Positions 11,064 to 20,769 of a stretch of 64,000 nt of DNA are shown here, piece after piece. The stretch spans positions 118,633,473 to 118,697,472 of the forward strand of contig NW_024609846.1 of assembly GCF_016920785.2 (NCBI RefSeq), in the 5' to 3' direction. Source of the stretch: Ixodes scapularis (Eukaryota; Arthropoda; Arachnida; Ixodida; Ixodidae). The position numbers and the translations under genes are program-made. Numbering within the stretch: the first letter of the stretch is position 1; each line of letters begins with the position of its first letter. The notes under the pieces are model-generated. The model was not told the origin of the DNA and did not search any database. It saw only the letters and a list, made by a program, of their open reading frames with translations.

Positions 11064-11945
11064 CACACATACAGCGGAGCACTAAGTTAGCGCTACGTGA
11101 GCGCTCCAAAGAGCGCTCATGTGGCACTTCCTAGCGCGTGACTTATTTCTAATATAGCGCGCGATTAGCGCTTCTGTAGCGCCTTGTAAGCGCTTGAGTA
11201 GCGCCTTGTTAGCGGTTCTTGTACGGCGGTTATTGCTGCGGATTAGCGCGTGCACTGCGGTTCTGATTCCTGCGGTTGGGTGTGCATCAACAGTACCATA
11301 GAGGACATGTGGGACGCTGAAATAGAAACGCGTCAAATTAGTGCTCTTACACACGCAAGTAGTCCATATGTGTTTCGACAACTTAACGCCCGGAAGAGAC
11401 TTCAAGGTGTGCGAAATCTTTACCCACCAAGATACCGACGGGTATCCGGCGAACCTTGTTCCCAGGCTGAGGGACCGAAACGCAGAGCTCTTTCGAAGGT
11501 GATTATTTTATTTTTTAATTGCCTGTCTTTGGAGATCAGGGTCATGCATATCGAATAGAAATCGATGATGCCGTACCCAATTAATTAGTCGCTCAGAGTC
11601 CTATGACTCTGGATCGTCTCCCCGACAATTCGCTTGTAGAGCGGCTTTTTGCTGTTGTGCAGCAGCAAGCACGACACAAGGGTTGTGAGAGCGCTTAAAG
11701 GGTATTCACACGAGGGAGAAATCCCGGGGATTTCTCCCCGGCACGCGCGCATCACGAGATGAAATCGCGAGGCTTTTGCACGTCGCAAAGCCTGACGTTT
11801 TTGTCATGGGATGCGCGTGCCGGGGAGAAATCCCCGGGATTTCTCCCTCGTGTGAATACCCCTTTACAGTGCGCGGTTGAAGCGCTAACCGAGCGCCCAC
11901 TGAAGAGCTTCTGAATCGCAAACTGAGCGCTCCGCTGTATGTGTT
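11064..11945. mobile_element. MITE with AGCGC-rich interior, hosting another MITE
   Basis: Near-perfect TIRs of about 25 bp: CACACATACAGCGGAGCACTAA at the left, and the complement of TTAGTGCTCCGCTGTATGTG-like sequence at the right (TCCGCTGTATGTGTT ends at 11945). The interior is packed with spaced AGCGC/GCGCT and TAGCGCCTTGT units. The element is split by a second MITE at 11695-11866. No TSD was resolved. Confidence 0.75.
11695..11866. mobile_element. Palindromic MITE of about 172 bp nested in the previous one
   Basis: Long arms of roughly 55 bp: AAAGGGTATTCACACGAGGG onward at the left, and the complement ending CCTCGTGTGAATACCCCTTT at the right. Inside each arm is GGGGATTTCTCC/GGAGAAATCCCC. 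The left edge overlaps TTAA, but the right edge shows no clean TTAA copy, so the target duplication is unresolved. Confidence 0.8.
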
Positions 11946-12183
11946 ACCGCGGCCGACGCCACAACCTATGCAGTCAATCTGGCGGTAAGCACGTGTCACG
12001 TGACCTCACGCTCCGCGAGTCCTTTGGTCTCACCGAAGAGTGACACGCCCTCAGTAGAGCCCATTGATGTGTTTGTATCAGTGTTGCGGAGTTGCCACTC
12101 CGGAGTTGGAATGATTCCGGAATCATTCCGCATTTTCACGACCCCGGAATGGAATGGGAATGGAATGGCGGCAACGTTCAGGG

Positions 12184-13706
12184 CAGACTTGGACGAGGTT
12201 CAACTACTCTACTCAAACTACTGTAGTTTAACTACTTTTCCGAGTAACTTGGTAACTTTCAATTACAACTTTATATGGGTAATTAGTAGTTTAACTTAAC
12301 TACATTTTTCAGGTAACTTCTACTCAAAGTACTAACTACTTTCGAAATCTAGTGTTAATTTTGCTCGACACAAAAGTTTGGGCGCAGAAATAAAAAAGAC
12401 GCCAGCAGATGAAGTGACATTTCCGAGCAAGGGGCGCCTTCACATTTCGTTCCCACGAACTTATACTCGGCAGCCGTCTTGGGCCAAGGTGGCGACGAGC
12501 AGCCGAAACATAACACCGGCGCGCACGAACGCAGCAAGAGATGCTTAGCAAGCCTTGGTCGGGTATTGATCTAATCCGGTAATGCACGCAGGCCGTGGAC
12601 ACACTAGCTGCAACCGTGAAAGACGGGGACACTCCGAGGGTTGTTGTTGTTTTCATGTTGTCTGCCTTTAGTGAATTCTGACTCAAGCGATTTGGGGGTT
12701 CCACAAGTAGGCGCCACTGGAATGACCTCGCAGCTGGGCGCCTGTTCCCATAGTCGCCTCATCGTCAGCGCATACTGCCTTGCAAAAACTCTCCCGCGCA
12801 CAAACGCAGACACGGATAATCCGTTCATGGGAGCACCTTCCCGCTTCCAGCTGCAACTGTACGAGCGGCGATGCTTGTTCACCTAATCCTTCGCGTCCTT
12901 CCAATACCGTAGTCACCGGAGAGGATTGCGAGTTACCCTTGGGAGGTCCTTTTGTTGGACCCGGCGTCAGCGACGAAGTATACTTCGTTTCATCTTTTGT
13001 TAAACCAAAACAATTTTTTTTCTTCAGTAGCGTACCGCAACGAAACGCGCAGTCGTCCGGGTGATCTCATCGTCGTGGCGCGAGACTTGAACCCTTGACG
13101 GTCAGGTGCACTCGCTCAACGTACTCTCCGAACGTCGTGGGAATAAAGAAGGAATAGTCATACTCAACTTGCCTTAAAAAAAATATATATATATATTTTT
13201 TTTTCTAAGACTTTTTAGCCGAGGCAGACTTCGCATGTTTCGTCATGGACACCGAAGATGCTGACACTCGGTTTCCCGACCCTGACCAGCTTGTTTCTGA
13301 AATTCAACGCTGCCTTTTCATCCCGCGCGTCGGTGGAACGTCTTCTTAGCTTGGCTGGGGACGTCTTTAGGAGGAAAAGGGGAAAACTCTCCGATAAGGA
13401 CTTTGAAAGTCAATTGCTTCTGCGAGTGAATAAACTATTTTGGTGAAAACACAAGCCATAAAATGGCTGCGTTTATTTTAGGCTCGCAGGGATTTTCACG
13501 GACCAAAAGTGCTGTTCATTTCGCTACCACAAAAATGTAAATGTAACTTTGAAAGTAACTTCAAAGCAACTAGCTACTTTTTACAGTAATTAGTAGTTTA
13601 CTCAATTACTAATACAAATGCGTAATTTCTACTCTACTCAATTACTTTGGCGTCAATACTCAGTAACTTAACTTAACTACCTTTTTTAGTAATTTGTACA
13701 TGTCTG
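12184..13706 (+). mobile_element. hAT element copy A, 1523 bp, TSD GTTCAGGG
   Basis: The ends CAGACTTGGACG and TTTGTACATGTCTG are bounded by an exact 8-bp TSD GTTCAGGG (12176-12183 and 13707-13714). The left subterminal region is rich in CAACTACTC/AACTTAACTAC units, and the right has the mirrored form. It includes a transposase C-terminal piece at 13258-13446. Two relatives lie at 55247-56130 and 56820-58405. It landed inside the outer hAT element. Confidence 0.93.
13258..13446 (+). pseudogene. hAT transposase C-terminal dimerisation-domain remnant
   Basis: The 62-residue open frame carries the conserved hAT dimerisation-region pattern: ASVERLLSLAGDVFRRKRGK, then LSDKDFESQLLLRVNKLFW. Known hAT proteins end in a similar ER-F/L-S-AGD...R..L...LLL..N pattern. 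The rest of the transposase (BED finger and RNase-H-like core) is missing from this copy, so it is a fragment and not an enzyme. Confidence 0.85.
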
Positions 13707-13929
13707 GTTCAGGGGAATGGAATGGGAATGGAATTAGATTCCTTTTGCCCGGAATGGAATGGGAATGGAATGGGCCAGGTTCTTTATATTTTATATATTT
13801 ATTTATTTATTTTTTAAGTTCAGCTCTACCGAGTCAGCCAGGGAGTCGGTTGTTCAGAAATAAAATGAGTGGGAAACTGCGAACGCGCGTAAGGCCCTAG
13901 CAGAGTTATGCGCAAAAGAAAAAAATGCA

Positions 13930-14740
13930 ATACGAAAAGAAGCGTCAAAGCAAAGAACAGAGGGGGGAGGAGAGGGGGGGGGGGGGGCGGTGGCGCCTTT
14001 CACCAGTGAAGTTCAAAACATATCCGCATGCTTCTGCGTCTGTAATATTGCACGGCTGGTACGTCATCAGCCGACGTGAACATGACCTGCTGCTCTATTA
14101 ATCCGATACCCAGGAAGGAGGCCAGACGTGGCCTCTCTGTGCGGACCCAGACTTCGCACACTTTCGACTCGTCTCGAGCGCGCTGTTTCTCGAAGAGCTC
14201 ACACCTGTGCGGGCCATCTCAGGTCGCAATCCACGGGGTTTCTGTTTGAATGATGCTAGGCGAAACTTGAAGACTGCCATTCATCCGTTGGAGGCGGAGA
14301 GACGGCAGGAGGGTAACAACAGGGATGCCACCGTATCAATTTTTCAACCGTAACAGAAGATAACACATGTGCTTCAGGATGCTTCAGGGGGTCCACTCTT
14401 CTCGAAAATTCTAAATTCAACTACCTGCATGGTCTTCAACGAGGTCAGCTACAACGAAAGTATGTATTGTCCTTTCATACAGCAGCGTGGGAAAAGTTTC
14501 ATGTTCAAGGCAACACCTACAGATTCAAGAATACTACTAGTTCATCCCACCGTGACGTCATGTGATCAGTGCTGACAGGGGCGCCCTTATTGGACAGGGA
14601 AGTGGTGATGTTTTGATGGAATATATTTTAGAAGTCGAAGTCTTTTCGCATCACTGGTCAGTCAGACAGGATGCCAGGGAAGGGACCGCGGTCAATCCTT
14701 GATGGAACGTTTTTTAAACACATTTAGGACTCTTCATCCA
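13930..14740. other. Internal sequence of outer hAT; no gene
   Basis: Contains a G-tract (about 13970-13987). No domain is visible until the BED-like piece. Confidence 0.45.
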
Positions 14741-14748
14741 GAACCTCT

Positions 14749-14845
14749 ACCTTCAAGGCGAAGTGCCAAGCCTGCGGAAAAGTAATTTCGGGACTAAATA
14801 AAAAAGAAACTTCCTTTTCAAACTTAAAGCCTCATCTCAGTTGGC
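14749..14845 (+). pseudogene. BED-type zinc-finger remnant of hAT transposase
   Basis: The reading frame gives FKAKCQACGKVISGLNKK then ETSFSNLKPHL, with Cys codons at 14764 and 14773 and His at 14833. This fits the first three ligands and the S-N-L-x-x-H-L core of BED fingers, which bind transposon ends. The fourth ligand is not seen because another repeat begins at about 14852. It lies inside the outer hAT element and is probably a relic of its transposase. Confidence 0.7.
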
Positions 14846-14891
14846 GTCTCAAATACATTTGAAAAATGTATTGTGTTATTAGTATTTATAT

Positions 14892-15301
14892 TGCCGCGCG
14901 CCAAGTAGGCACCGCGGCCGTAGCACAACGGTTATCGCACTTACCTCCCACGCGAAGGGCCAGGGTTCGATTCCTGGCCGCGGATACGCATTTTTGTTTA
15001 CACTGTAATGTGATGTTCTAGTGAATTCGAGAACCGTCTAGCTGATTCTAGGTTAGAATGTTCTCCGCGTCGAACCTTCTACATCGAACGCTCCAGAAGC
15101 CAACGCGTGTACAAAAGCGGCTCCGCCTGGCAAGCGGGATTCAGTTTTCGCCTAGCGTTCGACTCTGCTGCTACGCCGACTTCGACGCCCGCGACGCTCC
15201 GTTATTATCTTTTGTACCCTTTTATTTTTGGCACAAGTTCGCCACATTAAACGTTTATTTCTTTCTGTTTATTTATTGTTTATTAGTCACCACCTGTGAC
15301 A
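14892..15301 (+). repeat. 5' LTR of the Gypsy element
   Basis: 410 bp, from TGCCGCGCGCC to CACCTGTGACA. It carries a tRNA-like block at its 5' end (14912-14983). Confidence 0.92.
14912..14983 (+). other. tRNA-Gly(CCC)-like sequence within the LTR
   Basis: CCGCGGC (14912-14918) and GCCGCGG (14977-14983) form a perfect 7-bp acceptor-like stem. A box A-like GTAGCACAACGG is followed by a loop CTCCCAC that would present anticodon CCC (14947-14949). The box B GGTTCGATTCC lies at 14964-14974. The anticodon stem does not pair well, so it is not a working tRNA gene. It is repeated in the 3' LTR (about 20380-20451), so it belongs to the LTR. Confidence 0.75.
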
Positions 15302-15304
15302 TTT

Positions 15305-15321
15305 TGGTGGAGGTGCGGGGT
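15305..15321 (+). promoter_or_regulatory. Primer-binding site (tRNA priming) of the Gypsy element
   Basis: TGGTGGAGGTGCGGGGT lies three bases after the 5' LTR and begins with the TGG that pairs with a tRNA CCA end. I cannot assign the primer tRNA without a tRNA set. Confidence 0.7.
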
Positions 15322-15497
15322 ACCGCATGCCCGTGCAGCGTTTCCCTCCAAGAGCCCGCAGTGCAAGTCCAGTTTGAAGCCCAGTGAGGAGACCAGTCCC
15401 CGCGGAACCCGAAACTCGGACCAGTCGCCGCACTCAAGGTCTACACCCGGAATACGGACTTCTGCCACCCAGGACCAAGCAGCCAACGAAGCCGACG

Positions 15498-16754
15498 ATG
15501 GACGGCCAGCAGTCACAGACCCCGGCCGCTCCTGCCTTCATCTACCTGCCAGTCGCACCCCGGACTCCGACGCCATTCCACGGGGACGCCCACGAAGACG
15601 TCGAGGACTGGCTTCAACAGTACGAGCGGGTGGCCCAGCACAACCGATGGACGGAGGACCAGCGCCTGCAGAACCTTTACTTCGCGCTCGAAGGAACGGC
15701 CAGGCACTGGTTCGAGAATCGGGAGACATCATTGATCTCGTGGACCGCCTGCAAAAATGAGTTGAGGCGAACTTTCACTAACCAGTATCGGCGGGAGAGG
15801 GCCGAGGACCTTCTTCGAATGAGAACCCAGGGCGCAAACGAGACCATCATCAGTTTCGTCGAGGATGTCCTGCGCCTGGTCACTTGCGCCGACCCTCAAG
15901 CCACCGACGAAAAGAAGTTGCGGATCCTGATGCGAGGCGTACGAGATGACATCTTCGGAGGCCTCGTCCGCAACCCGCCGACCACCGTCGAAACGTTTGT
16001 AACAGAGGCGACCAACATTGAACGGGCCCTGCAAGCACGAGCCGCTCACTTCCATCGAGTTCCTGCCGTCGCTGCACCCACGCCGTCAAGCTGCGCCCTC
16101 AGTCCCAATATTCCGGGGATCCGAGGAATAGTCCGGGACATCGTCCGTGAAGAACTGAAGAAGCTGATACCTGCCGCCGAACGTCCAGCTTCACTCTCGA
16201 TCGCCGAGATTGTTCGAGAAGAGGTCCAGCAAGCGCTCCAGCCAGACGTTCTCGCCGACGCCGCACCGGAACCACCAGCTGTGACCTATGCCGCCGTTGT
16301 TCGTCGTCCGCAGCCTCCTATTGCTCGGCAGTACCCATCTGCACCCCGACCAGAAATTTCTTCGCCGCAGTACGCGCCGCGCCAAGAGCAGCGTGGACTT
16401 CGAAAGACCGACGTGTGGCGCACGGATGACGGACGCCCGGTGTGCTTCCACTGCGGGGAGGCTGACCACGTTTACCGGAGGTGCCCCTACCGCCAGCTCG
16501 GCCTGCGAGGATTCGCTCCAAACGACCGTCGACCTCGTGTTGGAGAACGACCAAGGGACATTGAGGAATACCTCCGTCGCCCTCCGTCACCAGCGCCCAC
16601 CGCACCACGAGGTTCCCGTTCTCCATCCCCCCGACGCTCCGCGTCGCCTCGCCTTTCCGTCGGTCGCGCCGTGAGAGCCTGTCCCCCCTATCTCGTCGGG
16701 AAAACTAAGTGCGGCAACGCCTGGAGGTGCCGTTGCCGAAGACGACCCGAGTAA
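15498..16754 (+). CDS. gag: Gypsy Gag
   Basis: Encodes the capsid/nucleocapsid precursor. The frame is open from 15384, but the Met at 15498 (MDGQQSQTPAAP) is the better start and gives about 418 residues. The capsid-like region (PFHGDAHEDVEDWLQQYERV, ALEGTARHWFENRETSLISW, FTNQYRRERAEDLLRMRTQG) is followed by a single CCHC knuckle CFHCGEADHVYRRC at about 16443-16484. The C-terminal tail is R/S/P-rich. Near a C-run at 16683-16688 the coding sense passes into the +1 frame, so the last ~20 residues and the stop at 16752 are probably artefacts of a one-base indel. Confidence 0.88.
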   Translation: MDGQQSQTPAAPAFIYLPVAPRTPTPFHGDAHEDVEDWLQQYERVAQHNRWTEDQRLQNLYFALEGTARHWFENRETSLISWTACKNELRRTFTNQYRRERAEDLLRMRTQGANETIISFVEDVLRLVTCADPQATDEKKLRILMRGVRDDIFGGLVRNPPTTVETFVTEATNIERALQARAAHFHRVPAVAAPTPSSCALSPNIPGIRGIVRDIVREELKKLIPAAERPASLSIAEIVREEVQQALQPDVLADAAPEPPAVTYAAVVRRPQPPIARQYPSAPRPEISSPQYAPRQEQRGLRKTDVWRTDDGRPVCFHCGEADHVYRRCPYRQLGLRGFAPNDRRPRVGERPRDIEEYLRRPPSPAPTAPRGSRSPSPRRSASPRLSVGRAVRACPPYLVGKTKCGNAWRCRCRRRPE

Positions 16755-17481
16755 AGAGCCTCCAAGAACGCCGGAGCGCTCCCACTCCCCCGACGCCACG
16801 CATCGCTACGACGGCCCTGCAACGGTGTCCAACAACCTAAACGTCGTCATCGACGGCCACGACGCATCGGCACTCGTGGACACCAGAGCAGACTACTCAG
16901 TCTTGATTGGGAGGCTCTCCCGCCGCCTTCGAAAAGTCATGACGCCGTGGGATGGACCACAAATACGAACCGCCGGAGGGCACCTCATCACACCAGTCGG
17001 GAGATGCACTGCACGCGTCGAGATCCACGGTGAGACGTGCCCTGTTAAGTTCGTCGTTCTGCAAGACTGTTCAAGAGACGTTATCCTCAGAATGGACCTT
17101 CTCTGCGAGTATGGCGCCGTCATCGACCTCGGGACAAACCAGCTGACGCTGCGAAAGCCTGTTTTACCGTCGGTGGAGACCAACACGACGTCAACCGCGA
17201 TCCGAGTTATCGCCGACCATATGAACTTACCGCCGCGGTCGAGTGTTTTCGTCCCCGTCATAACCGACGCAGCCATGCACGGTGAAGCTCTTCTGGAAGG
17301 CAACGTCCAACTGCTCCTTGAGAAAGGAATTGGCGTCGCACGAGGCGTAACGGATCTCCAAGAAGGGCGTACAACTGTTCTTGTAACGAACTTCCGAGAG
17401 GAGCCGCAGCACCTAACGAAGGGTACCACTGTGGGCCACAGTGGTACCCTTCGCCAGTCGTGGTCACCGCAATCTCCGTAG
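16687..17481 (+). CDS. Gypsy protease region (retropepsin-like)
   Basis: The frame is open from upstream of the gag stop, with the first Met at 16825. It reads NNLNVVIDGHDASALVDTRA, where the retropepsin D-T-G appears as D-T-R, and later VILRMDLLCEYGAVIDL, the hydrophobic flap/substrate part. It ends shortly after a perfect hairpin at 17418-17454. The D-T-R change would be expected to abolish aspartic protease activity. It probably formed one Gag-Pol frame with its neighbours before indels. Confidence 0.8.
   Translation, partial: PISSGKLSAATPGGAVAEDDPSKEPPRTPERSHSPDATHRYDGPATVSNNLNVVIDGHDASALVDTRADYSVLIGRLSRRLRKVMTPWDGPQIRTAGGHLITPVGRCTARVEIHGETCPVKFVVLQDCSRDVILRMDLLCEYGAVIDLGTNQLTLRKPVLPSVETNTTSTAIRVIADHMNLPPRSSVFVPVITDAAMHGEALLEGNVQLLLEKGIGVARGVTDLQEGRTTVLVTNFREEPQHLTKGTTVGHSGTLRQSWSPQSP
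17418..17454. repeat. Perfect 18-bp-arm hairpin at the protease/RT frame junction
   Basis: Arms CGAAGGGTACCACTGTGG and CCACAGTGGTACCCTTCG lie around a single G. The junction between the protease frame (frame 1) and the RT frame (frame 3) lies just downstream. It is either a recoding-stimulating structure or a local inverted duplication that caused the frame break. Confidence 0.85.
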
Positions 17482-20156
17482 AAACCTCGTCGTCACAGCA
17501 GAACAGCACGCCGCCGCCGCTCGACATCGACCCCGAGCTCCCAGCTACGAAGCGCCGGCAACTGGTTGATCTCCTTGCCGAATACAGCGACTGTTTTGCC
17601 ACGACATCGAAGATTCGCCAAACACCAATGGCGAAACATCGCATTGTTACCGAGGACGACGCACTTCCTGTCCACCAGTCGCCGCATCGAGTCTCCTTAA
17701 AGGAAAGGAAAGTGATTCAAGATCAAGTCCAGGAGATGCTCGACGACGACATCATTCGACCCTCAAGAAGCCCATGGGCGTCCCCAGTCGTCCTTGTAAA
17801 GAAGAAGGACGGAACCCTACGGTTCTGCGTGGACTATCGTCGACTGAACGCTGTGACGAAGAAGGACGTCTATCCGCTCCCCCGCATCGACGATACGTTA
17901 GACCGACTGCGCCACTCCCGATATTTTTCGTCGATGGATCTGAAGAGTGGCTACTGGCAGATTGAAGTCGACGAACGCGACCGGGAGAAAACTGCCTTCG
18001 TCACTCCCGACGGACTGTACGAATTCAAAGTGATGCCGTTCGGGCTTTGTACTGCGCCAGCCACCTTCCAGCGTGTCATGGACACCGTGCTGGCAGGTCT
18101 GAAATGGCAGAGCTGCCTCGTCTACCTCGACGACGTCGTGGTATTTTCACGAGATTTCGACGAGCACCTGAAACGACTTCGAGCCGTGCTTCACGCCATC
18201 AAGACCGCCGGCCTGTCACTCAAGCCAACAAAGTGTCGATTCGCCTATGGTGAACTTAAGTTCCTTGGCCACGTCGTGAGCAACAAAGGTGTTCTCCCTG
18301 ACCCTGAGAAGACCCGCGCCGTGGCTGCATTTACGCCGCCGTCTGACAAGAAGGCCGTGAGAAGATTCCTCGGACTTTGTGCCTACTACAGACGATTTGT
18401 TCGGTACTTCGCCAAGCTGTCCGCACCGCTGACGCACCTCACGAAGGACGCCGTAAAGTTCGAATGGACAGACGAACACCAGCAGTCATTCGATGAGCTG
18501 AAACGAAGACTCCAGACGCCCCCGATTCTTGGCCATTTCGACCAGTTCGCTGATACAGAGATCCACACGGACGCCAGTAACACCGGACTTGGCGCAGTGC
18601 TAGTTCAAAGGCAGGACAGGGAAGAGCGAGTCATCGCATACGCGAGTCGGACGCTGTCTAAGGCGGAGAGGAACTACTCTACAACTGAAAAGGAGTGCCT
18701 TGCTGTCGTCTGGGCAATAACAAAGTTTCGCCCATATCTGTATGGAAGTCCTTTTCGCGTGGTCACGGACCACCACTCGCTCTGCTGGCTCGCGAATCTG
18801 AAAGACCCCTCCGGACGCCTCGCCCGGTGGAGCCTACGACTGCAGGAGTTCGACATGACCGTTGTGTACAAGTCCGGCCGGAAGCATCATGACGCCGACT
18901 GCCTGTCAAGAGCTCCTGTCGAGGCCGGTCCTGCCTGTATCGAAGACGACGACGATGAGTGTTTCCTCGGCGCTTTAGACGTCAGCGACATGGCAGCACT
19001 CCAACGAGACGACCCTGAACTGCGAGCGCTCATCGATCACTTAGAGGGACAAGCGAGTTCGGTTCCCCGTGCTTTCTTAAGAATCCTGCATACATTTTCC
19101 ATGCGGCGAGGGGTGCTGTACAAGGAGAACTTCGTCAACAACAACACAGCATGGCTGTTGGTGGTTCCTGCCAGCCTTCGAGACGAAATATTCCAAGGAT
19201 GCCATGACGACCCAACGGCTGGACACCTTGGCTACAGCAGGACGTTCGCCAGGATTCGAGAAAAGTACTACTGGCCGAGGCTACCGAAGACCGTTCACCT
19301 ATACATCCGATCATGCCACGAGTGTCAGCGACGCAAGAAACCGCCAACGAAGCCGTCAGGACTTCTGCATCCGATTTCTCCCCCGTCTATGCCGTTCCAG
19401 CAAATCAGAATGGATTTACTTGGCCCTTTCCCATCGTCAACGTCGGGAAACCGCTGGATTATCGTCGCCACCGATTATCTCACACGGTACGCCGAGACGA
19501 AAGCCCTTCCAGCAGGCACGGCTGTTGAAGTCGCCAAGTTTTTCATTGAGTCCATTGTCCTCCGGCACGGCGCCCCTGAAGTCCTCATCACAGACCGTGG
19601 ATCTTCGTTCATGGCCCAGCTGACGCAAGAGATCCTTCGTCTCAGTGGCACCGGCCATCGTCGAACCACTGCATACCACCCACAGACCAACGGGCTGACC
19701 GAGCGACTCAACAAGACAATCGCCGATATGATCTCTATGTACGTCGACGTAGAACACAAGACGTGGGACGAGGTGTTGCCCTACTTCACGTTCGCCTACA
19801 ATACGGCGGTTCAGGAGATCTCTGGATTCACCCCTTTCCAGCTGGTACATGGTCGGAAGGTCACGACCATGCTGGACGCAATGCTGCCCCATGAGCCATC
19901 TGTAAATGAGAGCGACGACGCCCAGGCGGTTGCTCAACGCGCCGAAGAAGCCCGCCAGCTCGCCCGACTCATGATTCAAGACCAGCAACGCGTCGACGCG
20001 GGCCGCTACAACCTTCGTCGCAGGGACGTTCACTTCCAGCCCGGAGACAGGGTGTGGGTGTGGACGCCCATCCGTCGCCGCGGCCTCAGTGAGAAACTGC
20101 TGAAACGGTACTTTGGACCATACAAGGTACTTCGTCGCCTCGGCGAGCTGAACTAG
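17460..20156 (+). CDS. pol: Gypsy Pol: reverse transcriptase, RNase H, integrase
   Basis: An 898-residue open frame. RT: VLVKKKDGTLRFCVDYRRLN, SSMDLKSGYWQIEVD, FKVMPFGLCTAPATFQRVMD, and the catalytic YLDD at 18123-18134. RNase H begins EIHTDASNTGLGAVLV near 18560, with KECLAVVWAI. The chromo-less linker ends HDADCLSRAP. Integrase has an HHCC zinc-binding region (GHLGYS...CHEC, about 19215-19326) and a D,D-35-E core (RMDLLGPF; LITDRGSSF; TNGLTERLN, about 19410, 19590 and 19700). A TAG at 20154 cuts the tail, although similar coding sense resumes after it (VVHVVRLKPYYAR). RT, RNase H and integrase catalytic residues all look intact. Confidence 0.95.
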   Translation: MVTAISVETSSSQQNSTPPPLDIDPELPATKRRQLVDLLAEYSDCFATTSKIRQTPMAKHRIVTEDDALPVHQSPHRVSLKERKVIQDQVQEMLDDDIIRPSRSPWASPVVLVKKKDGTLRFCVDYRRLNAVTKKDVYPLPRIDDTLDRLRHSRYFSSMDLKSGYWQIEVDERDREKTAFVTPDGLYEFKVMPFGLCTAPATFQRVMDTVLAGLKWQSCLVYLDDVVVFSRDFDEHLKRLRAVLHAIKTAGLSLKPTKCRFAYGELKFLGHVVSNKGVLPDPEKTRAVAAFTPPSDKKAVRRFLGLCAYYRRFVRYFAKLSAPLTHLTKDAVKFEWTDEHQQSFDELKRRLQTPPILGHFDQFADTEIHTDASNTGLGAVLVQRQDREERVIAYASRTLSKAERNYSTTEKECLAVVWAITKFRPYLYGSPFRVVTDHHSLCWLANLKDPSGRLARWSLRLQEFDMTVVYKSGRKHHDADCLSRAPVEAGPACIEDDDDECFLGALDVSDMAALQRDDPELRALIDHLEGQASSVPRAFLRILHTFSMRRGVLYKENFVNNNTAWLLVVPASLRDEIFQGCHDDPTAGHLGYSRTFARIREKYYWPRLPKTVHLYIRSCHECQRRKKPPTKPSGLLHPISPPSMPFQQIRMDLLGPFPSSTSGNRWIIVATDYLTRYAETKALPAGTAVEVAKFFIESIVLRHGAPEVLITDRGSSFMAQLTQEILRLSGTGHRRTTAYHPQTNGLTERLNKTIADMISMYVDVEHKTWDEVLPYFTFAYNTAVQEISGFTPFQLVHGRKVTTMLDAMLPHEPSVNESDDAQAVAQRAEEARQLARLMIQDQQRVDAGRYNLRRRDVHFQPGDRVWVWTPIRRRGLSEKLLKRYFGPYKVLRRLGELN

Positions 20157-20344
20157 GAGGTGATGCCTGACGGAACAAGAACATCATCACGCAGCCCACC
20201 ATGACCTGACGTCGTCCACGTCGTGCGCCTGAAGCCTTACTACGCTCGATAGGACTGTGGATCTTATGTGTTTCAAATGACTCTTTAGTTTGCCGTTCTC
20301 TTTATGTGCTTTGTTTTGTGTTGCATCGAGGCGATGCACTTTTT

Positions 20345-20359
20345 AAGGGGGGGGAGTAA
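20345..20359 (+). promoter_or_regulatory. Polypurine tract of the Gypsy element
   Basis: AAGGGGGGGGAGTAA lies immediately before the 3' LTR. It is the usual plus-strand priming site. Confidence 0.85.
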
Positions 20360-20769
20360 TGCCGCGCGCCAAGTAGGCACCGCGGCCGTAGCACAACGGT
20401 TATCACACTTACCTCCCACGCGAAGGGCCAGGGTTCGATTTCTGGCCGCGGCTACGCGTTTTTGTTTACACTGTAATGTGATGTTCTAGTGAATTCGAGA
20501 ACCGTCTAGCTGATTCGAGGTTAGGATGTTCTCCGCGTCGAGCCTTCTACATCGAACGCTCCAGAAGCCAACGCGTGTACAAAAGCGGCTCCGCCTGGCA
20601 AGCAGGATTCAGTTTTCGCCTAGCGTTCGACTCTGCTGCTACGCCGACTTCGACGCCCGCGACGCTCCGTTATTATCTTTTGTACCCTTTTATTTTTGGC
20701 ACAAGTTCGCCACATTAAACGTTTATTTCTTTCTGTTTATTTAATGTTCATTAGTCACCACCTGTGACA
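20360..20769 (+). repeat. 3' LTR of the Gypsy element
   Basis: 410 bp, about 97.6% identical by eye to the 5' LTR, with the same tRNA-like block near its start. It is followed by ATAT, matching the 4 bases before the 5' LTR. Confidence 0.92.

Larger units (their letters stand above)
14892..20769 (+). mobile_element. Nearly complete Ty3/Gypsy LTR retrotransposon, 5.9 kb
   Basis: Two 410-bp LTRs begin TG and end CA, with a PBS-like site, gag, protease, RT, RNase H and integrase, and a purine tract in between. A 4-bp ATAT duplication fits both flanks (14888-14891 and 20770-20773). The LTRs differ at about 10 of 410 positions by eye, roughly 2.4%. That suggests a fairly recent but not brand-new insertion. 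Three coding lesions (near 16683, near 17420 and at 20154) make this copy non-functional in its present form. Confidence 0.95.

Noticed and set aside
14912..14983. Functional tRNA-Gly gene
   Set aside because: It has the box B and acceptor-like stem, but the anticodon stem pairs poorly and the same block recurs in the other LTR.
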